A stretch of DNA of 64,000 bases from the NCBI RefSeq assembly GCF_018531125.1, contig NZ_JAHDSY010000004.1; one strand, given 5' to 3'. The DNA is from Canibacter zhuwentaonis (GTDB lineage Bacteria > Actinomycetota > Actinomycetes > Actinomycetales > Microbacteriaceae). The notes under the pieces are model-generated. The model was not told the DNA's origin. It ran no database searches and was given only the letters and a program-made list of their open reading frames with translations. Positions 44,027-52,152 of the stretch are shown one piece after another. Both the position numbers and the translations under genes were made by a program. Numbering within the stretch: the first letter of the stretch is position 1; every line of letters starts with the position of its first letter.

Positions 44027-45055
44027 ATGCGAGTTGGAGTTTTGGTTTCGGGCGGTGATTGCCCGGGGCTGAATGCTGCTGTGCGCGGCGCTGTGCTGCG
44101 CGGAGTTGACGTTTACGGGTACGAGTATATTGGCTACCGGGACGGCTGGCGCGGAGTGCGCGATAACGAATTTATGCCGCTTAACAGGGCCGCTGTGCGC
44201 GGTATTGCGCCGCTCGGGGGCACAATTTTGGGCAGTAGCCGCGTGAGTCCGCTCGGTGACGGTGCGATCGGCGTGAGCGGCTTAAAACAGCATATGCGTG
44301 ATAACGCGATTGACGGTTTTATTACAATCGGAGGCAACGGCACGCAAACGGTCGCCAATATGCTGTTTCAGGAGGGCATTCCCGTGCTGGGGCTGCCAAA
44401 AACAATCGATAACGACCTGGTTGGCACAGACTACAGTTTCGGGTTTGACACCGCAGTACACATTGCAACCGAGGCCATTGACCGGCTGCGCACAACCGGG
44501 CAGTCGCACAGGCGCTGCATGGTGCTCGAGGTAATGGGTCGAGATGCGGGATGGATCGCCCTGCACGCGGGCGTTGCCGCCGGTGCGCAGGTTATTCTCG
44601 TTGCTGAGCACAGTGAGAGCGCCGAACAGATAGCAGAGTGGGTGACAAAGGTTGATCAGCGGGGCAGAAGCGCGCTGGTTGTTGTTGCAGAAGGGTTTAT
44701 TCCCTTAGGTTATGACACCGAAATAACACGCGAGGGCAGCGACGGTTTTGGGCGCAAACGGCTCGGCGGGGTGGCTGAAATACTCGCCGCAGAAATCGAA
44801 AAAATATCGGGCATTGAAACAAGAGCGACCGTGCTCGGGCACGTGCAGCGCGGTGGCGTACCGACCGCGTTTGACAGGGTACTGGCAACCCGCGCCGGGA
44901 TTCGGGTTGCGGATGCGGCAGCTGATGGTGAATGGGGCAAAATGGTTGCCGCGCGCGGCGAGCGGATGGAGCTTGTGCCGCTGGCAGAGGTTGGCGGCAA
45001 AACCAAGCACGTGCCAAAAGAGCGCTATCTGGAAGTGCGGCGCCTTTTTGGGTAG
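44027..45055 (+). CDS. pfkA: 6-phosphofructokinase
   Basis: Phosphorylates fructose-6-phosphate, the committed step of glycolysis. 'GVLVSGGDCPGLNAAVRG', 'ITIGGNGTQT', 'LPKTIDNDLVGTDYSFGFD' and 'GHVQRGGVPTAFD' define the family. At the donor site it has Gly in 'GGNGT' (ATP-type) but Lys in 'PKTIDND', a mix common in actinobacterial ATP enzymes. 342 residues. TACAAT ends 6 bases before the ATG, overlapping the end of the helicase gene, so it may have its own leaderless mRNA. Confidence 0.94.
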   Translation: MRVGVLVSGGDCPGLNAAVRGAVLRGVDVYGYEYIGYRDGWRGVRDNEFMPLNRAAVRGIAPLGGTILGSSRVSPLGDGAIGVSGLKQHMRDNAIDGFITIGGNGTQTVANMLFQEGIPVLGLPKTIDNDLVGTDYSFGFDTAVHIATEAIDRLRTTGQSHRRCMVLEVMGRDAGWIALHAGVAAGAQVILVAEHSESAEQIAEWVTKVDQRGRSALVVVAEGFIPLGYDTEITREGSDGFGRKRLGGVAEILAAEIEKISGIETRATVLGHVQRGGVPTAFDRVLATRAGIRVADAAADGEWGKMVAARGERMELVPLAEVGGKTKHVPKERYLEVRRLFG

Positions 45056-45123
45056 CTGCTAAATAGCGCATTCCAGGCTATTGCTGAGTTTAGCGCGTAT
45101 CTTTTTAGTCTAAAATTAACAGG

Positions 45124-46353
45124 GTGAACACCATATTAAATGCCTCAGAATCAGCGCCAAACAGTGAGGATTCTAAAAATGGAAATACCGTGCAAAGCGC
45201 GTCAGCGCAGGAGTATGTGCCCGCAGGGATGCGCATCGCAGCTGCCTGGTCGTGGCGGCTGCTGTTGGTTGGTGCGGCTATTGCGGTTACTTTTTGGCTA
45301 ATCGCGCAGGTTTCCACAATTGTAATTCCACTCTTTATTGCGGTGTTGCTCGCTGCGCTGCTGCAGCCGATTGTGCAGTTTGCGGTTAAAATAGGGCTGC
45401 CTAGGTGGCTCGGAATGCTGACGGCGCTAACGGTTATGGTGTCGTTCGTGTCGCTGCTTGTGTGGCTGATTGTGATTAATTTTCAGTCTGGTTTTGACGC
45501 GCTTGGGGTGCGGATTCAATTTGCTTGGAACGACTTCACCGAGTGGCTGACCACAAGCCCGCTGCCTTTTGACCTGAGCGATTTTAAGTTTAGTGTGAGT
45601 GACGCGATCCAGACGATCCGCGAAAACCAAAACCGCTTACTGAGCGGTGCGCTCGGGTTTGCAACAACCGCCGGGCAGATTATGGCCGGTGCGCTGCTGG
45701 TTATTTTTTCGCTTATTTTTCTGCTGATAGACGGCAAGAAAATATGGTTCTGGGTGCTCGGTTTTCTGCCTGCCGCAGCTCACGCGCCCGTTAACGAGGC
45801 TGCAAAAGCCGGCTGGGAGTCCGTTGGGCACTATGTTCGGGTGCAGATTCTTGTGGCTTTTGTTGACGCCGTTGGCATCGCGCTGGGAGCGTGGATTCTC
45901 GGGGTGCCGCTTGTGATCCCGATAGGCATTTCAGTTTTTTTAGCGTCGTTTATTCCGTTCTTGGGAGCGATTACAACGGGCGTGCTCGCCTGCGTTATCG
46001 CGCTTGTTTACAACGGACCCACAATTGCGTTGCTAATGCTCGCGGTTGTTGTGCTGGTAAACCAGATTGAGGGCAATGTGATGCAGCCGCTCGTGATGGG
46101 TAATGCGGTTAGCGTGCATCCGCTCGGGGTTGTTTTGGCCGTTACCATGGGCGCAATGTTTGCGGGCATTGCCGGGGCGTTGTTTGCCGTGCCAATTGCC
46201 GCGTGCGCGAATTCAATGGTTAACACGCTCGCGTCGGGCAGCTGGCGAGGGCTGCCCGATCCGGTTAAAATATACCACGCTGATAAAGAGCAGAAGCGCG
46301 ACAAGCGTGCTATTATCAGGGAGCTGGCGCGCAAAGTTAAAAGGAGGTCGTAG
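45124..46353 (+). CDS. AI-2E family transporter (UPF0118)
   Basis: A 409-residue membrane protein with about eight segments. 'GALLVIFSLIFLLIDG', 'IGISVFLASFIPFLGAITTG' and 'NQIEGNVMQPLVMG' are hallmarks of the family, which contains exporters of signals, auxins or ions; the substrate is unknown. GTG start, with TAAAAT (45111-45116) 7 bases upstream. The 3' end carries AAGGAGG, which serves as the ribosome binding site of ilvA. Confidence 0.87.
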   Translation: MNTILNASESAPNSEDSKNGNTVQSASAQEYVPAGMRIAAAWSWRLLLVGAAIAVTFWLIAQVSTIVIPLFIAVLLAALLQPIVQFAVKIGLPRWLGMLTALTVMVSFVSLLVWLIVINFQSGFDALGVRIQFAWNDFTEWLTTSPLPFDLSDFKFSVSDAIQTIRENQNRLLSGALGFATTAGQIMAGALLVIFSLIFLLIDGKKIWFWVLGFLPAAAHAPVNEAAKAGWESVGHYVRVQILVAFVDAVGIALGAWILGVPLVIPIGISVFLASFIPFLGAITTGVLACVIALVYNGPTIALLMLAVVVLVNQIEGNVMQPLVMGNAVSVHPLGVVLAVTMGAMFAGIAGALFAVPIAACANSMVNTLASGSWRGLPDPVKIYHADKEQKRDKRAIIRELARKVKRRS

Positions 46354-46355
46354 CT

Positions 46356-47603
46356 ATTTCTGCGAAATACACACCACCAGAGTTATCAGAGTTCATAGCG
46401 GCGCAGCCGCAGGTTGCTAAGGTTGCACAGCGCACTCCGCTTGTGACATCTCGATTTTTAGCGGATCTGCTGCGCGTACCGGAGCTGTATCTAAAATGCG
46501 AGAACCTGCAGCGCACTGGCTCATACAAGCTGCGCGGCGCGTACAACCACATCGCTAATTTAGCCAAAAGCAGTGGCGTCACCCACGTCGTGGCCGCTTC
46601 TGCGGGAAATCACGCGCAGGGCGTTGCGTATGCGGCGCGTGAGCTGGGTTTACAAGCAACTATTTTTATGCCGTTGGGTGTCGCACTGCCGAAGCTGCAG
46701 GCGACTCGTAACTACGGCGCAGACATTGTGCTCGGCGGAATTAACGTGGACGAGGCTCTGGCCGCGGCAAATGTGTTTGCGGCTAAGGAGAGCGCGCACT
46801 TTGTGCCGCCCTTTGACGATCACGATGTGATCATAGGGCAAGGAACTGTGGGGCTTGAAATGTTCACCGCCGCGCCAGAATTAGAAACCATTATTGTGCC
46901 CGTTGGTGGCGGCGGATTAATCAGTGGAATTGCCGTTGTTGCAAAGCGTTTAACCGCTCGGCAGGGGCGGCACGTGCGGGTAATAGGGGTGCAGGCTGAG
47001 AACGTGGCATCGTTTGAAAACTCACTGGCGGCGGGTGAGCCGATTGCTGTTAATTCGAGCAACTCAACAATTGCTGACGGAATCGCGGTTTTTAAGCCCG
47101 GGCATCGTAACCTAGCGGTTGTGCGTGACTATGTTGATGAGATTGTAACCGTGAGCGACGAAGATATTGCGCGTGCAATTGTGATTCTGTTCGAGCGTGC
47201 AAAATTGGTTGTGGAACCGGCGGGAGCTGCCGCAGTTGCCGCCATTGTTGCGGGCAAAGTGCATGCTACGGGAGTAACCGCCGTTGTTTTGTCGGGGGGT
47301 AATATCGATCCGCTGCTAATGCAGCGTGTTATTGGGCACGGTCTTGCGGCCGCGTCGCGGTATCTGAAGCTGCGTATTTTGTTGCCGGATCATCCCGGGC
47401 AGCTTGTGCGCACCGCCGAGATTGTGGCGCGGCAAAACGCGAACGTGGTGGAGGTGCTGCACACGCGTCACACAACGGAGCTGCCGGTTAGTGATGTGGA
47501 GCTGGAGCTGCATATTGAAACGCGCGGCGAGGAGCACGGGCGCGAGGTTGTGGATGCCCTGGAGAGCGCCGGGTATGTTGTGCGCGTGAGGGAGAGATAC
47601 TAG
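46356..47603 (+). CDS. ilvA: threonine ammonia-lyase, apparently with an AUU start
   Basis: A PLP enzyme that deaminates threonine to 2-oxobutyrate. The PLP lysine is in 'LQRTGSYKLRGAYNH' (K58), the phosphate loop is 'VPVGGGGLISG', and an ACT-like domain starts at 'RYLKLRILLPDHPGQ'. The first ATG/GTG/TTG in frame (GTG 46443) would remove about 29 residues including 'QRTPLVTS', which belongs to the fold. Between the in-frame stop at 46338 and that GTG the only fitting initiator is ATT at 46356, 8 bases after AAGGAGG (46341-46347). The alternative is a sequence error (ATT for ATG). Confidence 0.9.
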   Translation: MSAKYTPPELSEFIAAQPQVAKVAQRTPLVTSRFLADLLRVPELYLKCENLQRTGSYKLRGAYNHIANLAKSSGVTHVVAASAGNHAQGVAYAARELGLQATIFMPLGVALPKLQATRNYGADIVLGGINVDEALAAANVFAAKESAHFVPPFDDHDVIIGQGTVGLEMFTAAPELETIIVPVGGGGLISGIAVVAKRLTARQGRHVRVIGVQAENVASFENSLAAGEPIAVNSSNSTIADGIAVFKPGHRNLAVVRDYVDEIVTVSDEDIARAIVILFERAKLVVEPAGAAAVAAIVAGKVHATGVTAVVLSGGNIDPLLMQRVIGHGLAAASRYLKLRILLPDHPGQLVRTAEIVARQNANVVEVLHTRHTTELPVSDVELELHIETRGEEHGREVVDALESAGYVVRVRERY

Positions 47604-47620
47604 AAGTTTTAGGCATACAA

Positions 47621-47653
47621 AAGCGGTGTTGCGTGAGTAACGCAACACCGCTT
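47621..47653. terminator. bidirectional terminator between ilvA and greA
   Basis: AAGCGGTGTTGCG (47621-47633) pairs perfectly with CGCAACACCGCTT (47641-47653), loop 7. The T-run is better for the minus strand, where it ends greA. Confidence 0.85.
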
Positions 47654-47671
47654 AGTTGGTTATAAGAGCGG

Positions 47672-48157
47672 TTAGTCTCTGAAGGTTTCTACGCCAACAA
47701 TTTTTACGCTGATGTCGTTGCCGTTGGGTGCGGTGTAGCTCGCGGTTTCTCCCGCTTTAAGCCCGAGCACAGCTTTGCCGAGCGGGCTTTCTGGGCTGTA
47801 CACGTCTAGTTCTGTGCCCTCTGCTATTTCGCGGCTGCCGAGCAGGAACTTTTCTTCCTCACCGAACAGTTCAACGGTGATGACCGTGCCAATTTCAACA
47901 ACCCCGCTTGAAGTTGGTGCAGCGCTAACAACCGCGTTTTGTAGGAGTTCTTCGAGATTGCGAATCCGCGCCTCCATTTTACCCTGCTCGTCTTTTGCGG
48001 CGTGGTATCCGCCGTTTTCTTTGAGGTCGCCTTCTTCTCGCGCCGCTTCGATACGGGCTGCTATTTCACGCCGTCCCTCGCCTGAGAGCTGATCAAGCTC
48101 AGCTTTGAGACGATCGTAAGCGCTTTGCGTTAGCCATGTTTTGTTTGTTTCAGCCAC
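47672..48157 (-). CDS. greA: transcription elongation factor GreA
   Basis: Rescues backtracked RNA polymerase by stimulating transcript cleavage. The coiled-coil N-terminus has 'LTQSAYDRLKAELDQL' and the acidic tip 'AAREEGDLKENGGYHAAK'; the C-terminal FKBP-like domain includes 'SPLGKAVLGLKAGE'. 161 residues. GTG start with AAGGAG 5 bases upstream. A TATAAT box on the minus strand (48230-48235) predicts a leader of about 65 bases. Confidence 0.96.
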   Translation of the reverse strand: MAETNKTWLTQSAYDRLKAELDQLSGEGRREIAARIEAAREEGDLKENGGYHAAKDEQGKMEARIRNLEELLQNAVVSAAPTSSGVVEIGTVITVELFGEEEKFLLGSREIAEGTELDVYSPESPLGKAVLGLKAGETASYTAPNGNDISVKIVGVETFRD

Positions 48158-48280
48158 GCTTGCTCCTTAAATATTTGTGGATAAAAAAAATAGCATTGTT
48201 GATAACATCAACATCCCTTTAACTCATCCATTATACAGCTAGTTTCTTGTTTTCTGGCTAATCAGTGTGATTGAGGAAGC

Positions 48281-48322
48281 AAAAAGCGGCGGCGAGCCCC
48301 GCCAAAACGAAGCCCGCCGCCG
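48281..48322 (-). terminator. strong intrinsic terminator of the two-peptide cassette
   Basis: On the minus strand CGGCGGCGGGC (from 48322) and GCTCGCCGCCG (to 48287) form an 11-bp stem with one mismatch, followed by CTTTTTGC. It closes the transcript of the 35-aa and 60-aa genes before greA. Confidence 0.85.
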
Positions 48323-48343
48323 AACTTGCGCGATCTATAAGAG

Positions 48344-48526
48344 CTACTCAGCAAGCTTATCTGCCTTAGCTGACCTGGAAGATTGCAGTTTTGCGTATAT
48401 TAAACCCCCCAGCGCTACGAAAAAACCTGTAACATGCAGAGATGCATCGCAGGTAACCCCCAAAAAATTATACAAAAAGATTCCAGCTGCTAGAATGCAG
48501 CCGCCAATTATACTGGTGATCTTCAT
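48344..48526 (-). CDS. 60-aa two-segment membrane protein, unrecognised
   Basis: I do not recognise the family. The 60 residues form two hydrophobic segments (about 4-24 and 30-46) and a charged C-terminus 'SSRSAKADKLAE'. ATG is preceded by GGAG at 6 bases; that site lies in the end of the upstream 35-aa gene, whose stop is 1 base before this ATG, so the two are coupled. A small two-segment protein after a small amphipathic peptide is the layout of peptide plus immunity or export partner, but this is inference. Confidence 0.7.
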   Translation of the reverse strand: MKITSIIGGCILAAGIFLYNFLGVTCDASLHVTGFFVALGGLIYAKLQSSRSAKADKLAE

Positions 48527-48527
48527 T

Positions 48528-48635
48528 TTATGCTCCGAATCCAGAAGCAGAAATTACCGCTCCGACAACGAGCAATTCTAGCAGAGCTTCTCTAAGACCC
48601 GAATTGGCCGCTGTAAATATTTTTATTGTTTTCAT
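48528..48635 (-). CDS. 35-aa hydrophobic peptide, unrecognised
   Basis: A peptide of 35 residues: a short basic N-terminus 'MKTIKIF', then 'TAANSGLREALLELL', which can form an amphipathic helix, then 'VVGAVISASGFGA', hydrophobic and ending in small residues. The ribosome binding site AAGGAG is 7 bases before the ATG, the best in this neighbourhood. It is the first gene of a unit with a TTGACA promoter and strong terminator. It has no cysteine and no double-glycine leader site. It could be a bacteriocin, signal or toxin peptide; no homologue is known to me. Confidence 0.7.
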   Translation of the reverse strand: MKTIKIFTAANSGLREALLELLVVGAVISASGFGA

Positions 48636-48659
48636 TATGTGTCTCCTTGTGTGTCTCGT

Positions 48660-48676
48660 AACTAGCTGAGCTAGTT
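48660..48676. repeat. inverted repeat in the leader of the two-peptide cassette
   Basis: AACTAGC-TGA-GCTAGTT is a perfect 7-bp inverted repeat, located between the promoter and the ribosome binding site of the 35-aa gene. It could be an operator or a leader hairpin. Confidence 0.7.
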
Positions 48677-48713
48677 CTTCTGTTTCGTGATTGCCGGCAG
48701 TGCGACAATCGCG

Positions 48714-48743
48714 AGGATAAGTTCCCACCCTTCTAGGTGTCAA
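48714..48743 (-). promoter_or_regulatory. promoter of the two-peptide cassette
   Basis: On the minus strand a perfect TTGACA (48743-48738), an 18-base spacer and TATCCT (48719-48714). Transcription would begin near 48707, giving a leader of about 70 bases. Confidence 0.6.
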
Positions 48744-48800
48744 CTAAGAATTAAGATACTTGGCGATTTTGTGAGTTATCTTGATGGTTTTATGCCCCGG

Positions 48801-49256
48801 CTACGGTACTTCCCAGCAGTCGGTTGCGGTTACGGTGTTGGCGGTATTGAGGGTGCGCAATTCTGTTGTGATCCGCTGATGCTGTTTTGAGCTTGCAGGC
48901 AGCTCTATTATTTTGTACCCGAGCGGTGCATAAGAAGTGCTTAGCGCCTGAATTTCACAGCGCAGTTTTGTCTGCGGGCGTGCGGTTGTGACATCGAAGG
49001 TTATTTTGGCGGTGTGCTTGTCGATAACAGAGTGGCTGATATCAGCAACTGAGATATTGCCAAAACTGTTTCTGAAAACCATTGCGTAGGTGAACCAGCC
49101 GAGCGAGACAACGAGCATCGCGCCGAGCATCCAGGCGAGCGCGCGATCGCGTTTACGAGAGGCGAGCGCGCCGTAGCGATCCGCCAAATGGGGGGCGACA
49201 GTTGTGCATGCGGGCGGCTGATCTGCGCCCTCTGCTGCTTGATCGCTTAATAGCAC
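48801..49256 (-). CDS. DUF4307 family membrane protein
   Basis: A 151-residue protein with a cytoplasmic N-terminus containing 'LADRYG', one membrane segment (about 41-62), and an extracytoplasmic beta domain with 'KITFDVTTARPQTKLRCEIQA'. This matches DUF4307, an actinobacterial family usually adjacent to greA; here the two-peptide cassette lies between them. GTG start. The function is unknown. Confidence 0.8.
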   Translation of the reverse strand: MLLSDQAAEGADQPPACTTVAPHLADRYGALASRKRDRALAWMLGAMLVVSLGWFTYAMVFRNSFGNISVADISHSVIDKHTAKITFDVTTARPQTKLRCEIQALSTSYAPLGYKIIELPASSKQHQRITTELRTLNTANTVTATDCWEVP

Positions 49257-49360
49257 TGCGGGTACTTTCGGGTTTTAGTAATAGAATTAACTTTAGACAG
49301 CATACTTTATGCGGCTGTAAACATTTTTTGCCGCCGTAGGTTTACCACAGGGGATTCAAA

Positions 49361-49621
49361 TTGTTTTTACCAGGTGTTTTTAGGGCGGTTGCGCTCGATC
49401 GGGTGCTGCCGCTGGAGACGCCGCCCGAGTACGATTTTGACCCGGTTAGCGTCACCCCAGGAATCGTGGGCTTTGCCTTTATTGCGCTGCTCGTGCTGAT
49501 TGTGATTGTGCTTTGCGTGTTTTTTGTGCGCACGCTGCGGCGGATCAATTACCGCGCACAGGTGCAGGAGCAAATCGTGCAGGAGCTGACCGCGCAGGGC
49601 ACTAAACCGTCTGACAGTTAG
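49361..49621 (+). CDS. small single-pass membrane protein
   Basis: An 86-residue protein with one membrane segment (about 33-56) followed by a basic, helical cytoplasmic tail 'RTLRRINYRAQVQEQIVQEL'. Similar small proteins are found in this position, between DUF4307 and the hemolysin III gene, in related genomes. TTG start with GGGG upstream. It is divergent from the DUF4307 gene. The function is unknown. Confidence 0.65.
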   Translation: MFLPGVFRAVALDRVLPLETPPEYDFDPVSVTPGIVGFAFIALLVLIVIVLCVFFVRTLRRINYRAQVQEQIVQELTAQGTKPSDS

Positions 49622-49689
49622 TGACGCAGCTGCGGCGGATCGGGCTGCACGCCCGTGGAAGCTAGCGGCGGGTTCTATGCTCGCAGTAG

Positions 49690-50406
49690 CTAGCGCAGAT
49701 ACAGCGGGTTCAGCAGCGCCAGCAGCGCACCCACCCAGTGGCAGAAGAACGCGGCAACTGTACAGGCGTGAAAAAGCTCGTGGAAGCCGAAAAACTGATT
49801 ATTGCGCAGTGGCCATTTGAAAGCGTAAAAAACCGCGCCGGCCGTGTAAATTAGCCCGCCTATTATTAGCAGAATCACGGTTGCGTTGTTTGCAGTAAAC
49901 ATTTTCGGCAGGAAGAAAACCGCCGCCCAGCCCATCGCAATATACAGCCCAACATACAGCAGGCGGGGAGCACCAAGCCAGAATACGCGGATCGCAACAC
50001 CTGCAACAGCCGCCGCCCACACCGCGAATAGCAGAATCCTGGCATTATCAGTGGGGAGTGTGCCGACGGCAATTGGCGTGTAGGTGCCCGCGATTAGCAG
50101 GTAGATATTAGCGTGATCGATCCGCCTTAAAATACGCTTGTTTTTAGCAGACCAGTTGAGGCGGTGATAGAGCGCGGAGTTGCCAAACAGCAAAACCGAG
50201 CTTACAAGATACACAACGGCGCTCAGCTTGCTCGCCGTGCCGTGCGCGAACACGATCAGCAGCACGCCCGCCGCAATCGCAAGGGGAGTTGTGCCAGCGT
50301 GCAGCCAGCCCCGCAGCAGGGGTTTGTAAGGTTGGTTGGCGGAATGTTCTGCCCGCGGGGTTTGCGTGGTTGCCGTGGCGGCTGTCGGTTCAGTGTTTTG
50401 TTGCAA
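49690..50406 (-). CDS. trhA: hemolysin III family membrane protein (PAQR)
   Basis: A seven-segment membrane protein of 238 residues. 'GNSALYHRLNW', 'RIDHANIYLLIAGTYTPIA' and 'FHELFHACTVAAFFCHW' hold the histidines, serine and aspartate of the PAQR/CREST metal site. In E. coli the relative TrhA affects membrane lipid homeostasis; hemolysis is not a safe inference. It begins at TTG and follows aguA on the same strand after 15 bases, so the two may be cotranscribed. Confidence 0.88.
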   Translation of the reverse strand: MQQNTEPTAATATTQTPRAEHSANQPYKPLLRGWLHAGTTPLAIAAGVLLIVFAHGTASKLSAVVYLVSSVLLFGNSALYHRLNWSAKNKRILRRIDHANIYLLIAGTYTPIAVGTLPTDNARILLFAVWAAAVAGVAIRVFWLGAPRLLYVGLYIAMGWAAVFFLPKMFTANNATVILLIIGGLIYTAGAVFYAFKWPLRNNQFFGFHELFHACTVAAFFCHWVGALLALLNPLYLR

Positions 50407-50421
50407 TGTCGCTTTTCTTTG

Positions 50422-51453
50422 TTAAACCGCTGGTTGTTGCTGTGTTATGCAGTGAATACCGCCGCCGCGAGCGAAAATATCGCGTGCGTCAAGGTTCACT
50501 ATTTCTCGCCCGGGGTAAACCTCCGCCATAATCGAGTGGGCGCGCTGATCCGCCGCTTTCTCGCCGAATCCGCAGGCAATTACCGCGTTGTTAATAACCA
50601 GGTGATTGATGTAGCTGTAGTCAACAAAGCCTTCGCTGTCGCGGAGTATTTCGGGCGCTGGCAGGGTGAGAATAGCAGTTTTATCGCCGCGCTCCTGCAG
50701 CCAGCGTTGTGCAATTTCGATATTTTCTTTGGAAATGGCATAGTCGGGGTGTGCAGGGTTTGTCTGTTCGTGCATTAGCAGCACATCCTCGCTCGCAAAG
50801 GCGGCGAGAATATCAGAGTGCCCGCGAGTGCCGAACTCGTCAGAATCGCGGGTTAGACCGCGGGGCAGCCAGAGTGTGCCGGTGGTGCCGATTGTGCGGC
50901 GCAGCTCGTCTTCAACCTGGGCTTTGCTCCAACCCGGGTTACGCCCCGGGTCAAGCTGCACAGTGTCCGTTACGATAACGCGACCGGTGCCGTCAACTTG
51001 GATTCCGCCGCCCTCGTTAACCATCTCAGAGTTGATTATCGTTGCCCCGGCAAGCTCGGCAACGATCTTGCCAACGTGTTGGTCTTTATCCCACTTTGCC
51101 CAGCGCTGCGCGCCCCAGCCGTTAAAAACGTAGTTTACAGCACCCAGCTCCCCGTTCTCGCCAATCACAAAACTCGGCCCGATGTCGCGCATCCACGCGT
51201 CATTGAGCGGAGCTGTTACAAGCTCAACCTGCCCGGCAAGGTATTTTTTGGCGATTTTTTCGTCACCCGGGTTGACGAGCATTGTGAGATGTTCGTGCTC
51301 GGTAATTGCGTTAGCGACGCTCGCCCACGCGGTATAAGCCTCTGCCGCGCTGGTTGCATCGGTAAAAAGATAGCCGCCGCTGGCAGGCCACGCCATAAAC
51401 ACGCGCTCCTGTGGATGCGATTCAATGGGCATTCTCCAGTTTGACACGGACAC
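50422..51453 (-). CDS. aguA: agmatine deiminase
   Basis: Hydrolyses agmatine to N-carbamoylputrescine and ammonia. The 343-residue protein has 'RVFMAWPASGGYLF', 'DAWMRDIGPSFVIG', 'NGWGAQRW', 'EGGGIQVDGTG' and 'RGHSDILAAF', and ends with the catalytic C335 in 'GGGIHCITQQQP'. The start is GTG with AGAGAGG upstream. No carbamoylputrescine amidase is in the window. Confidence 0.93.
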   Translation of the reverse strand: MSVSNWRMPIESHPQERVFMAWPASGGYLFTDATSAAEAYTAWASVANAITEHEHLTMLVNPGDEKIAKKYLAGQVELVTAPLNDAWMRDIGPSFVIGENGELGAVNYVFNGWGAQRWAKWDKDQHVGKIVAELAGATIINSEMVNEGGGIQVDGTGRVIVTDTVQLDPGRNPGWSKAQVEDELRRTIGTTGTLWLPRGLTRDSDEFGTRGHSDILAAFASEDVLLMHEQTNPAHPDYAISKENIEIAQRWLQERGDKTAILTLPAPEILRDSEGFVDYSYINHLVINNAVIACGFGEKAADQRAHSIMAEVYPGREIVNLDARDIFARGGGIHCITQQQPAV

Positions 51454-51644
51454 CTCTCTTGCTAAATTTTTAGTGCTTCCTCTAGCATAGCGCGCCTGCC
51501 TGACCCGTTTTTAATTATTGCCAATTCGCGCCAGCAATTGATAGTATTCAGCGAGTTTACACGTGCCCAAGCGCCGCACAGAGAGCGAAAGACGAAAGTT
51601 ACAAGCGGCAGAATCGCAGCGGCAAACACGGCTCACAATTATTT

Positions 51645-52001
51645 CTGGCGGACGGTCTAATAGTTATAACCCTTGTTTTTCAGGGTTCTATTTCGGGTCT
51701 GCTGAAGTTGTTTTTTGACCTGCTGCCACCGGTAACGCTTTCGGGCAAAGCAGTTACGCTGGGGGCGACAGGCGGATTCGCGCGTCATGCGCTGCTGCTT
51801 GAGAGCGTGCTGCGGTCGTTCATCTCGTACCTGCACAGAATCACTGTTAGCATTAGGGTTTATGGTGCAAAACCCGAGTGGGAGAGTGATTTTGAGCGGA
51901 TCACGTCGCGTGCGCGTCGTGCGGGCGGCGAGCTAGCACGCTGGACGCAGCTTTTGCAGTGCCATAACACAGACGTGACAGCTAGCTGGCTAGCGTGCTG
52001 A
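51645..52001 (+). pseudogene. relic of an NAD(P)H-dependent FMN reductase
   Basis: The reading frame from 51645 gives 'LADGLIVITLVFQGSISGLL', 'KLFFDLLPPVTLSGKAVTLG', 'ATGGFARHALLLESVLRSF' and 'RARRAGGELARW', which follows the second half of FMN reductases of the SsuE-like group. The first half, with the flavin phosphate loop, is missing: the frame upstream to 51504 has no family match and no plausible start. It is therefore read as a 5'-truncated remnant. A TTG at 51708 could still start a short product of unknown use. Confidence 0.65.
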
Positions 52002-52100
52002 GGTGTTGATTAGTGCGTTGGTGCGGCGCGACTGTTAGCCCGCTAACTAATTTGTGAGTTAAGTAGTGTGCTGGATAGCCAGCTCACTGACCAACTTACG

Positions 52101-52138
52101 CAAAAAGCGGTCGCCTCCCACTCCTAAGGGAAGGTGAC
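52101..52138 (-). terminator. intrinsic terminator of kgd
   Basis: On the minus strand GTCACCTTCCC pairs with GGGAGGCGAC (10 bp with one bulge and one G-U), followed by CGCTTTTT. It starts 15 bases after the kgd stop. Confidence 0.8.
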
Positions 52139-52152
52139 AGCTTAAAAACAGC

